Source: Campylorhamphus procurvoides (Eukaryota; Chordata; Aves; Passeriformes; Dendrocolaptidae). Taken from it: DNA of 64,000 bases. The notes beneath the pieces are model-generated. The model did not search any database. It was not told the origin of the DNA and saw nothing but the letters and a program-made list of their open reading frames with translations. How positions within the stretch are numbered: position 1 is the first letter of the stretch; the number at the start of each line of letters is the position of its first letter. The position numbers and the translations under genes are program-made. The stretch covers positions 409,865 to 473,864 of the forward strand of contig WBMV01009262.1 in NCBI GenBank assembly GCA_013396655.1. The letters are read 5' to 3'. This document shows, piece after piece, positions 44,201 to 56,200 of this stretch.

Positions 44201-47200
44201 CCCTCTGCCCCTGGGCAAAGCCTGGCATGGGCACAAGAGCTTTGCTCTGAGCTGGTTGGACTAAAATGGAGTCCCATGGGTGGCTGTCGTGGTTTGGTAA
44301 CTAGGGAAATGATGCAGGCATGGGGAATGACTAGAGAAGGGGATACTCACCAGTAAATACTCCTCCTTGATCCCAGCTGCTTCCCCCTGGAAGACATAGA
44401 TCTCCTTGTGGTTGACTATGTTCAGGGGGCTGGGATGGGTGTCCAAGAACACACTGATGGCCAGTGTGTCCTCCACTGTCACCTCATTTGCTTCTACAGT
44501 GAACTGGAGCTCATCCCGGGTGCTTCTGCTCCCGTTGTGTTGGTAGGAGATCTCTCCTGCGAGCAGGTCCCTCTGGGAGAAAGCCATGACTGGCTGCTCC
44601 CCTCTCAGTATGGTCCCCCACCTTGGGGGGGTCGTTATCAGGAAATGTATGTCTTCATCTGACCTGATGTCCATGTTGGTCTCCAGGTTGAGAACAGAGG
44701 AGTCAATGCTCCCTCGGGTGCCCTGGTGGATGACCAGACCAGTATTGTTGACTATTCTGATGTAGGGATCTGATGCCTGCACTTCCAGGAGTGCTGTGGT
44801 TTGGTGGAGACCATCTGAGACCTGTAGCTGGATCCAGCCCCGGTCAGCCCCTGAATGGACAAAGAGGATCTTCTTCTTCCTCAAGTCATCCTGTGTGAAC
44901 CGATAGACCTGGTGGCTTCTGTCATCAACAGGCACGATGCTGCCAAACAAGATGTCCTTCCTTGCCAGCACCAGCTGTGTGTCAGAGAAGCCAGAGTCCT
45001 TGTCAGTGAAGGCAATGTCATCAGTTGTCAGCAGGTGCTGCCCGTTGCGCACCACATTGAAGACTTTGTTCACTGCCCGGACAGGGATGTGGTCATTGAT
45101 GGGTTGGATGGAGACCCTGAAAACACCCCTCACCTCCTCCACATCTGTCTCAGTGCTGCCCTCACCTTGCCTGGTGGCTACAAAGGGGATGTCATCCTCC
45201 AGCGTCTCAGAGTCATCGTGCTGGTAGAGCAGTCGGCGGTGGAGGATGTCATCGTTGGTGAACTCTGTGATCTCCTCTCTGGAAGCCCAGCCATGGGATG
45301 CAGCCCAGGCCAGCCTCCCATGTGCTGGCCCCTCAATCACCTCATAGAGGTAGTCCATGCTGTTCACACTCTGCACAAACAGGTGATCCTTGGAGATGAC
45401 AGCCTGTCCCCCCTCCGGCACGGTCAAGAGGACATTGGTCAGCACTGGTGCATCAGGGTCGCCACCGATGCTGATTGTGTAGGTGTAGATGGGAGAGTGC
45501 TGCTCGCCGGCACGGACACGGTACTGGAAGGTGTCCTCGGCTTGTTGGGAGTTCCTGATGGTCACACTGTAGCTCAGGTGGTTTCTCTGCAGGTCATCTT
45601 GGGTAAATCCCAGGCCTTCAGTCAGCCTGTTGCCAAGCAGCTCCAGGTTTCCCTTTTTGGGAGGCTGTATGATAATATAGTGGAAGGGGACTGGGGGAGA
45701 GTTTGGATCTTCCAGCATTGCCTCCAGTTCTTTGCTGGTGATATTTCTGTGCCGCTTATTCTTCATCTGGAGGGGAACCGTGGTCCTCATCTTAATGGTG
45801 GCTCTTTTAATCCTTATGAGGAAGGTGTTGTTTGGCAAGACCTTCTGCCCCACCTGAACTTCGAATCTTAGTTTCTCCACGCTGTCTTCCAGCCGGTGCT
45901 CTGGGTCTGTGCTAAAATACTGGATGCGCCCTTGCTCCAGGTCTTGCTGGTGGAAAGACTCGACCTTTTTCCATTCCCCTCCCATACTCCCTTGCTTCTG
46001 GACCTCACCATACCTTAGGGGCTCTGTAAGGACGTACAGGATGGTGACCCATTGTTCAACAGCATTCGTCTCCACTGACAGGTTGGCTGTGGTGATGCGT
46101 GCAGCTCCTCCTTGGGAGAGGGAGAGGCCGGTGTTGTTGACCAGGCGGATTTCAGGATCGATGGCAAGGATCCTCAGGGTGGCAATTGGGCTTGGGACTG
46201 TGCCATCGCTCACTTGCAAGGTGAGCTGTAAGTTCGTCCCGCTCTGGTGCACGTAGACTATGTTGCCGGCTTCCAGGTCCCGGCAGGAGAACTTTTCAAT
46301 GGGCACTCCAGGGTGGAAGTCAAACTCCACATAACCCTCCTCCATCTGTTGGCCACCATGCAGCTGGAATTCGAGGTCATCGCAGGATGTGTCATCATCC
46401 AGGACCTGCAGGATGTCTGTGGTCAGGTGTTTCCGCGTGTGCTTCAGAATTGTCATGTGATTCCCGTGGGGAAAAATGACCTGCGGGGCATCGTTGAGGG
46501 GGTTGATCATGATGGGCAGCAGGTACATCTGCCCCTGCCGCAAGCACTCTGGGACCCCTTGCTGGGTGGTCACTGTCACCTCCAGCATCAGCTGGTCCAT
46601 GGGCCCCTCAGAGCCGTCATGAACGTATCTGACTTTCCGATTCACAATGTCCAACAAGGTGAACTTCCTTCTGCTCCTGGACCCGGGAATGTCCAGCTCC
46701 AGCTGGCCGTGCCTGGGGTCATTGGTCATGCTGAAGAGGATTTGGGACTGACGGATGTTTGCCAGGCTCAAGTCTACTGTGGGCTGTGCGTGTTTCCACT
46801 CCAGGTAGGCCATGCCCCCCTCAGAGACAATGAGGGGGCTGACATGGAGCAGGCTGCTGATGTTGGCAAAGGCAGGTGGGAAGCTGCTGTCAGGTCGGCA
46901 CGGTTCCACCACCAGGCCTGGTGCTCCCGACCGGACATTCGGGGTTGGGGAGGTAGGTGCCTCATCCTGCTCATACACCTCTTCATAGTCCCAGTAGTGG
47001 TCCTGCTTCCCACAGCCTGATGTGATGTCTTTTGTGATCACGGCATCTTGAAGGCTCCTTCTCTGCAGGTTTATCCTCAGGTCCTCCAAGCAGCCAACAA
47101 ATGAGTGGTTGGTCATGGTCCACACTGAGATGAAAGCAAGATGATGCTCCCTCAGCCTTTGAAAAGCTTTTTCATTCATACCTCCAATGAAGAGGTTTCC

Positions 47201-50200
47201 CTGAAGGTCCAGGTAGTTGTTAATGCCCCGGTTGGATGTGGAGGAAGCATAGTAATCTATCAGGATCTCAAACTTGTGGATGTCTGTATAGACTTTGACG
47301 TAGTGTTGCTGCTCATCACTGATGAAAACATTGTTGTGCAGGACAATGATGCCATTTCCCTTCTCCACAAACCCTCGCAGGCGCCCGTTGGAGATCTCTA
47401 GGTAGAAGAAGTCATTCTCCAGCCCTGCGTGGTAGATCAGGGGTGCCTGGGTGATGCTCGTTGTAATCACAAACTCGATGGTCGCTTCTTTCTTTGCATC
47501 CCACGTGGGAAATGCGACGTAGGAGAGGGGCCCCAGGAACCCAAATGGGTCCTCGGGCTCTGCAGAGAACTCTGGGCTGCACCCTTCCTGGACATGGTGG
47601 AAGATCTTGGAGCTGCCATCAGCAGACGGAGGGGAGAGGACATCCAGGCCATTGAATGTCACCAAGTGGAGGCAACCCCTGAAGGGAGAGCTGGCCTTGG
47701 CAAGGTACGGCACGTCCAGGCTGCCTGTGCCGCCAGCATAGAGGCCGTAGTGAATGTCCAGCTCCCTTGCGGGCCCTGCGATGTCTGTGGAGCTGTTGAA
47801 GAGGCCATCGATGCTCAGCGTCATCCTGCCATCTTCCACCAGCAGCTCCACGTCATGCACTGCCAGGTTATTGAGCTGCAGCCCTGCTGGGGACTGTAAG
47901 GTCACCTCCTCCGAGCCCAGCTGTAGCTTAGCCTGCAGGAAAGACACAAAGTGCTTTTCAGGTGACACTCTCCACCAGAATTACCTGCTGAAGTATTGAG
48001 CCAGAGCCAGGGGCCTCACAAGGGTTTTGGTCTCTCAGTAAACTCCTCCACCTCTGGATGTGCTGCTCCCTCATCCCCCCTCATGGACATTCCCTCTGTC
48101 TCGCTCTCTGAATTTTTCTCCTTTTTCACTCATTCTGAGAAAACTCCAGACTCAGGGCTGGGATTCTCCATCTCCCTGTCCACAGCTGGGCTTTTCCTCT
48201 CTCCCCTGACCAGAGCAGCCCTGCCAGATGTTGGCTCCTCTTTCTCTGCTCCATCCTGCCCACTATCCTCCATCCCTGTAACCTGGCCTGCTTCCAGTCC
48301 TTTCCCTAGGAACTGGCAGGGGAAATAGCAGGCTTTGCTTCCAGCAGGCAGCAGCCTGGAGCCTGCCTAAATAGAGGGTTAGCTGGTGGGCCACGTGGGC
48401 TGCATTAAGGACACCTTTGGCCAGTGGCCTGTTTGCTGTCCTGCTTTGGTTTAATGTGGTGGGTGGTCCGGCCCAAGCTGCAGGAGAGCAGGATGTGGAT
48501 GCTCCCTGCTCTTTTCCTTCATGGTGGATGCCAACACCATACCCACAACAGGGAATTTTATCTCTCTGTCTTGATTGCTTCCCATGTCCCTCCTGGGACA
48601 AGGGAAACATATTCTTTCTCTGGATCCTCTTGTCTCCCACCTCTTCTGCTCCCTAACCCCTTGCATCCAAAGGTGCTGTGCACCACATCTGACCATGCAA
48701 TGCACATGGAGGTGCCAGTGTCTCAGTGTCCCCCTGATCTCTCCCACCATCACCCAGGCAGTGGGTGGGTTACTTCCCTAGATGGAGCCTGTTTCTCTGT
48801 ATTTAACCAATTCTCCCGACACTGTCCGCTCTCCTCTCGTACTCTCAGCATCCCCTGGCAGAGGTCCTGGCAGCTGGGCTGCCCTTTTATTCTTGCACTG
48901 GATGAGCCACAGGCTGACCAACAGACCCCAACCTGCAGGGGGATTAGGGTGCCAGGGTGCTGACCTGCAGGCTGCCGGCTCGCAGCTGGAGCAGGAGGTG
49001 GTCGGGCTGCCCAGCGGCCAGGAAGAGCAGCCCATTGCCCTGGCTGGTGAACAGCTGCAGGTGGAGCCGCACCGTGCGTGAGGCATCTGCCAGTGGCATT
49101 TCCACGAAGCTGTCCCCGAAGAAAGAGGCTGGGGAGAAAAAAGGAGAAAGAAGGGTCAGGCAGGGAAGGACGCCTCCTGCAAGCCTTATCTGTGTGGATG
49201 CTGTGATTCTGGAGCCTCCCAAGCCCATCCATCAGCACTCCTCCGGTTTCCCTGTGACAGGGTGTTGGAGCTGAGGAGCCTGGAAAGATCCTTGTGGAGT
49301 CTCTTTTTATGATTTTCCTGAAAGAATCACAGAATGGTTTGGGCTCGAAAGGACAGTGAAACTCATCTAGTCCAACTCCCCTGCCATGGGCAGGAACATC
49401 TTCCACTAAACCAGGTGGCTCCAAGCCCCATCCAGCCTGGTCTGGAACACTTTTAGGGATTGGAGCAGCCACAGCTTCTCTGGGCAACCCGTGCCAGTGC
49501 GTCACCACCTTTTAAGTAAATAAAATCTGTTTGTCCTCAGTGCTGGAGGAATAAACGTGAGCGCTAGTGATCCATATGTGGATGTGAGACTGTACAGAAA
49601 CCTTGGCTCAAAGCGGGCGCATGGAGATGCACTTGGAACGTGTTCAACACCCAGTATACATCAGCCTTGGAGGGACTCAGCACAATGGCATGCAGTCATG
49701 AAATGACAGACTGTGTCACAGGGCAGAGGCGGGAGAGGGCAGGATTAAGAGCACAGGGAGTGGCCAGGCTTCATTTTTGACTGCTTATGGTTTTTAGCTG
49801 ATTCAATGCATGCGTGTGCATTGCACACATGTTAAGTGCATGTGGCTGGGACATCCTGCTTGGCTTCGGCTGAGCCCATGGCAAAACTCTGTGCTTAAGT
49901 ATAAACACCCCAGCCCTGTAAACTGGAAATGTTTGGGGAAGATATATCAGGGAGAAATGCACATTTTTTAGTCCATAAGTAGTCACAGACTCTGCTGGGA
50001 TTTATATATGTGAAACTTTCCTGCTATGCTTCACTAGAGCACTTATCAAGTCCACCCAGCTACTGATGCCTACTTGGATTTGGGGTCCCAGATCTGCTTT
50101 GCTGAGGTTCCATGGGGCAATGAGACTGGCATTGGGCTTTGAGGGTGCCAGCCCATGCCCTGTTTGGTGGACGCAGGGGTGGAGGTTATCTGCCAGGGTG

Positions 50201-53200
50201 AAAACAGCCTCCCTCACAGAGAGGTCTGGGTGTAAATACTCATGTCTGCCCTTAACAGCTGCCTCCCTTCGTTGCATTTTTCTCTTGCCCAACTTTCTGT
50301 GCTGATGGCAGAGGTGGGAACAGGCAACGAAGGCTTTGCTCACAGGCTGGTGAAAACCCAACCCAGCAAGATACAGCCACAGTCACTGAGGGCTCAGAAA
50401 GAGCATGTCTCTAAAGGTGATGGCAAAGGTTAGCATGACAGGGACAGAACTGGAGCACTCTGGTTTGACTTATCACATTTTCTTCAGAGCTGAGCTCTGT
50501 GGCGACTGGTGTAGAGGATGCTCTTCTGACACCTTTGGGAATGGGGAGGTCTCCTTGCCCTGGAGACAGGAACAAATCATTTCCTGCCACTGGCAGCAGA
50601 AAAAGTGCCTCAGCTTTCCCCTGGGGTCTGGAAGGATGACGTGGGTGTCTCAAGGACCGTCACTGCACCCGCTCTGGGCAGGGAGGAAACGGCACCATGG
50701 AAATATCTGGCCTTTGCTGTAACACTGAGCCCTTTGCTCAGCCCAGGGCAGGGCTGTCAGAGTGCCTCCTCATTCCCTGGCCCTCATGCCTGCTGCTGGC
50801 ACAGGGCACTTTGGCTTCCTTGTCCTCTTCAGCCCAGCCAGTGACTCACAGGAGCTGTGCTATTCTTTGTAGGGCTCTGTCCTCCCCTGACCCAGTCCCT
50901 CCTTTCTGTGGTCCTGGGAAAACCAGCCTTGCCCAGTGACCATGGCTGGTGGGTGCTGGGGCTCTTATCACCGCCTTGCCTTGGGGTTTGGGGAGCAAAA
51001 GTGACGTGGCACAGCGGAAAAGGGGCTCTCCCTCCTTGGAGAGCCACAGGCACTCGTACTTGGACATGTGGTCCCTGGAGACATCCATGTACATTATGTG
51101 CTGGCAGCTCCTGGGAAGGTTCCCTGGGCGTGCACGCTCTGTGCTCCAGCTCCCACTGAGATTTTGCTACATTTTGGTTTTGTGGCTTCCCCTAATTCAA
51201 AAAATGTGTTTTGCAGAGGGGTACTGAGCTGCTGCTCTCATGGGGAGGGATAGCTTGGCTGGACTGGACCCACCAGTACCTCCTGTGCCAGCCCAGGGGC
51301 TTGACAATGTGGGTGCTGGGGTTGATAGTTTGGGGCTGCTCCAGCACGGCCAGCTTGTTTTCCAGTGTGCCAAAGGGCATCAGCTCCTCCATTCAGCACA
51401 TCTTGTCCTGTCTCCACTGTCCTGAAGATGCCAGAATGTTTTTCTTCTCTTTCTCTCTTAAAATGCTACTAATAAAAAGCACCTGGAGGCACGGATGCCT
51501 AGGGGAGTGGTGCCGTTTGTTGGGGAGGAGGAGGGACCCTTGCCCAGATGCAGGAGGCTCGGGGATTTTTCTCTGGCAGCAGAGCCATGTGAGTTACTGC
51601 TGTTTGTCTTCCCAAATTCCTACTTTATTTCAGGGCTGCTCTCCACCTAGTTCAACAGCCAAGCCAGGATGTGAACATTGCTTGCCCTGTGACACTTCAT
51701 TTTCACAAGGGACCTGCAGTTTCTCACTCCCCTCTTCCTTGCCCTCCATATTGGAAAAGACACAGAAAACATGGATTTTTCTTTTTTTTTTCAAATGCAT
51801 TTCACCCTGGAGGAGCTTTTGTGACACAGAGTGCCCCATCCCAGTCCATTGCTTGGGTCAAGCAGGGACATCCAGGAACCCGTTCCCATCCATGGGTGGG
51901 CTCAGCTGAGCATCCTGGGGTTGCTCCATAAGGATGAGCTCCTGTGCCACAAAAGGACCTTTCCTAGGTGATCTAAGGATGCCACAGTCAGTGTTGTGCC
52001 CCCAAGGCAACCCTCATCCCTGGATGGAGAAACCCAAGCTGGCCCTTCCTCTCCTGTCACGGGGAGCAACAGGTCCCCATGTCCCGACCATGGCATGAAG
52101 TGGGCACCTTGAACATCCCACTTGCCCCGGCTAAAAATAATTGACATTCCCAGCTTGCTGGATCCCACAGGAAATCACCGTCCCTGCCTTGCCAAGCTGA
52201 TGGAGAGGCGCTGATGAGGCGAGAGGAGCCTCTGTCACAGTTTCCGAGCAGCCAGCCAGCAGCCAGCAGATTATACACTGCAGTGTCATTTGGGTTTCTT
52301 TTTTTTTTTTTTTCTTACTTTTTGGCATTGAAAAAAGCAAGGAGATGAGCCAAAAGCTCTAAGGAAGGGTTTGGGAGTGAGGCCTCGGGTGTGCCTGGCT
52401 CCTTCCGGGGCTGGGGAACAAGAGAGGGTTCTGTGTAAGCTGGTCCTGCCCTGGCATCCCCCTCAGCCCCCAGCCACATGCTTGCCCCGGGATGCTTTGG
52501 CCCCTCTTCCCCTGCTCCTCCAGCTGAAAACACTGGGGGTTTGGCCTCTCCAGTCGCTGTTTTTATGGTGTTCAGAGAGTTTTTTGATATGAGGGAGCAG
52601 AGGCTGGGGCTGGGCAGCCCTGCAGTGGGGAAGGGATCCCCATCCAGGGGACTCTGAGCTGGGGGTTCCCAGCGTGTTTGGGGCCCAGCAAGGCCGGTTT
52701 GGGCTCTCTTCCATGGTTTAACATCTCAGCACACAAACTTCTCCCACCTCCTTCCAAGCACGTAGGAGGATGGAGGAGCCAACTCCCAGCCCAGGCAAGG
52801 GGAAGTGCTCAGAAAGCTCAGTGTCAGGGTTTGCAGAGAGAACCAGCACCGAACAGGAAAGGTTTTCTGAGTGGGGAGATATCCCTGGGGTGTGCAGAAG
52901 GACAGGAGCTGGTGGATGGATGTTTCCCTGCCTGCATGCTCCTACCCCAGCGTGGGGCATCCCCAGCTCTGCCACAGGACAGCCAGGACTGCGTTTTGGG
53001 GCATGTAAGAGGAGGTGCTTCAGCATTTTTTAGGTACAACCAAGTCCCTGAGGGGCTGCAGAAACTCACAGCTCTACCCGGAGGAGAACATTGAGGTTGA
53101 GGAGGAAGGAGCAGAGCAAACCCTACCTGGGGATGGGGATGTGGAGCTGGGGAGGTGCTGGATGCTTAACAAGGCTCCATTCAGGCTGTGGGGAGGGGCA

Positions 53201-56200
53201 GGTGAGGGGCCCAGAGCTGATGGGCGGCTGTGTTTGCAGGGAGGGGACTGAAATTCCCTAAAGCAACTCTTTAATGACCGGAGAGGGTGCCAGGAGAACC
53301 CTGTGCAGACACACGCGCGCCCTTGAAAGACACCCTGTGTTTGCAGCCTCATCCCACCCCGGCCACACTGGTTTTCCAACGGTGGAAAAACAGCCGGGGA
53401 GTGAAGGCTCCTTGTTGCCTGAACAGCCCTGGGCTTGTGTGGCCGCTGGGGCAGCCCAGCCCACAGGCTGCCCTCCTTCCTTCCTGCTGTCCCGTGCCAA
53501 CAAGCAGCCTCTGTGGCAGCGCAGGGCTGGGATGCTGCTGGGACAGCCCCCAGCCAGCCCTGCTGCACTTCTACGCAGCCTCAGGAGCTGGTTTGGGGGT
53601 GTTTTTTTCAAATTTAAATGACTTTATAGGTAGCGAGGTCACCAATTGCCAGCCACTGTTGTGCTGCACCCACGCACTGTGCAAACACACGAGGGGATGT
53701 GAATACCTGAGGGGTTCAGGGGGGATGCAAACACTAGAAGGGGTTCAGGGGGGATGCAAACATTTGAAGGGTTCAGGGGGATGCAAACGCTGGGAGGGTT
53801 CATGGGGGATGCAAACACTGGAGGGGCTGGGGGGGTGGGAANCATGGGGGATGCAAACACTGGATGGACTGGGGGGATGTGAACACTGGAGGGGTTCAGG
53901 GGGGATGCAAACACTAGAAGGGTTCAGGGGGGATGCAAACACTGGGAGGGTTCAGGGGGGATGCAAACACTGGATGGACTGGGGGGATGTGAACACTAGA
54001 ACGGTTCAGGGGGGATGCAAACACTAGAAGGATTCAGAGGGGATGCAAACATTTGAAGGGTTCAGGGGGGATGCAAAGACTAGAAGGGTTCAGGGAGGAT
54101 GCAAACACTGGGAGGGTTCAGGGGAGATGCAAACACTGGAGAGGTTCAGGGGGATGCCAGCACTGGAGGGGCTCAGCAGGATGTGAACAGCGAAGGGTCT
54201 TGGGGGCAGCTGCCCAGCCCTGGTGTTGCTGCTCAGCAGCTCGAACCGCTCCTGTTCCCAGCTCAGTGTGTGTGTGAAGCTCCCGTCCCACTCCCAGTAC
54301 AGGCAGGGTGGGCAGAATCACCGCCGTGGGTGGTCCTGGGGTTCGAGCTCCCTTGTTCCCAGCCTGGCTCTGCAATGCCCAAGGGGACCTGCAGCCCCCC
54401 AGGGCTGTGCCCCTGTCCCCATGCAGGGCAGAGAGGCCAGGGCAGGAAGGAATCCGATGGGCTTTTGGAGAAAGGCTTCATTATGTCCCACATTCCCTCA
54501 ATTTTATGGCATGATTTTATTTATGGCCCGGGGAGGAAATGAGCAGCTTGAGAGGAGGTTAAGGCAAACACAGCAGCCCTCCGCTTTGGCTGGGGCTTTG
54601 ATGGGAGGAGGAGGTGCTGGGGGGACAACTGGGGACCTTCTGCCTTCAGAGATGCCCTCAGACTTGAGCTGAGCACCCATCCAGGTGTCCACAGCAAGGA
54701 AATCCCAGTGCAATGGAGATGAGCAGGACTTGGTCTGCAGCAACAGCATTCAAACCCAATGGGACACAACAGGGTCCCCCTGTGCCTGCACCAGGAAAGC
54801 CTCTCCTTGCTTTTCTGCTCCTTGGGTTCTGCCTCAAGATTACAGGCGGGGGTGTCACAGGCACGGATCCATCCCTGCTGTGATAGCTTTTGGCAGAGCA
54901 GGAGTTTTTATGGCCACTCCAGACAGTGATTGCTGCTTCCACATACCGAGCCGGGGCTCAGTGTCCAACTCTGACTCCAGGAATGAGTGCTCTGGTTCTC
55001 GCCTCCCACCCTCCACCTGGCCCTCCCTCACAGCAGGGCTCCCGGGGACTGGGGCTGGTGCTTTCCAGGAGTGCTGGCCAGCAGAGATTGCTGGAAAGCA
55101 GCACACAAGAAACCACCAGCAAAGCCATGGGCAATACCCCTCACGTGGCTGCTGACCACCAGAAGTGGCATTGCCCTTTTTGGGGGGGCAGGAGGAGAGT
55201 CCTTGGCTGGAATACTCTGCTTCACCCCCATCCCACCCTGCTGGCCTCTACCTCTGGCTGCTTTGAATTGCTCCTCCTGTGTTTATGCATTCATTTCCTC
55301 TCCCAGTTCCCCTGCACAGCTGCTCTCTCCTCACCTTCCCCTGCCTCCTGCCTGACAGCTTTGGGGGGAAAACCAGCCTTTTTATGGCCTGTGGACTTTG
55401 GGGTTAGGGGAAAACATCACAACGTACCCCCTGCTAATTCCACGCTGCCGGGGAGAGGGCTGGCTGTGTCCTGCCTCCTGTGTCCTGCCAGCCCCCAAGC
55501 CCCTGTGGCCTGCTCCTGCCTGCTTGCCCCATCCTTATGGAGCAGCATTAGGAGCTGGGATAGGGAGCTGGAGACTACAAGGCAGGGTCCAGGAGGCTTG
55601 GCTCTGGACTTCCATCACTTCTACAGCGTGGTTTTATGATGATTCAAGCAGCCCTAAAGCTGATGGTATTTCCTGAGCTCTCCTGCTTGGGCCAGATGCA
55701 GAGCCACGGAGGGGAGGGCAAGGAGCTGGGAGCCAGCCTGCAACCCCCCACAAAGGTCACAGTGCTTTTGGGAAGAGTTGGGGGGATGCACCCCCAAAGC
55801 CCGGTGTGAGCAGGAGCAGGGATGAAGAGCTTTGGTAATGTGTGGCTTAAGGGCTCCAGAGGGACTTAAGGAATAAGCCCGAGCTGGAAGCAGTGTTTGG
55901 AGTGTTTGCCCTGAGAAGACAAACGGGGGGAGAAAGTGGGAGGATTTGGGGAAGCAGGAGGCTCAATGAGAGTTTTGTGCCGTCCCCTGCAGCGTGACTC
56001 AGTCTCACTCAGGCTCCTGCTGCCAGGAGAAGTTGGGTCTGGAAATATTTTATCAGCCCCGGAGGACGTGATTTCCAAACCATCCCAAGTCGGGCTTTGT
56101 TCTATTTTTTCTTTCTTTTTCTCTCTCCCAAGCCCCTTCCCTCCCCATGTCTCACTGGCTGGCAGGTTTTCCAGCTCCACATCCTGGCACCCCCTCCCAC

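Noticed and set aside
44855..45871. Plus-strand open frame (338 codons) inside CSPG4 exon 3
   Set aside because: It is antisense to the giant CSPG4 exon and its composition mirrors the real frame. No known protein similarity.
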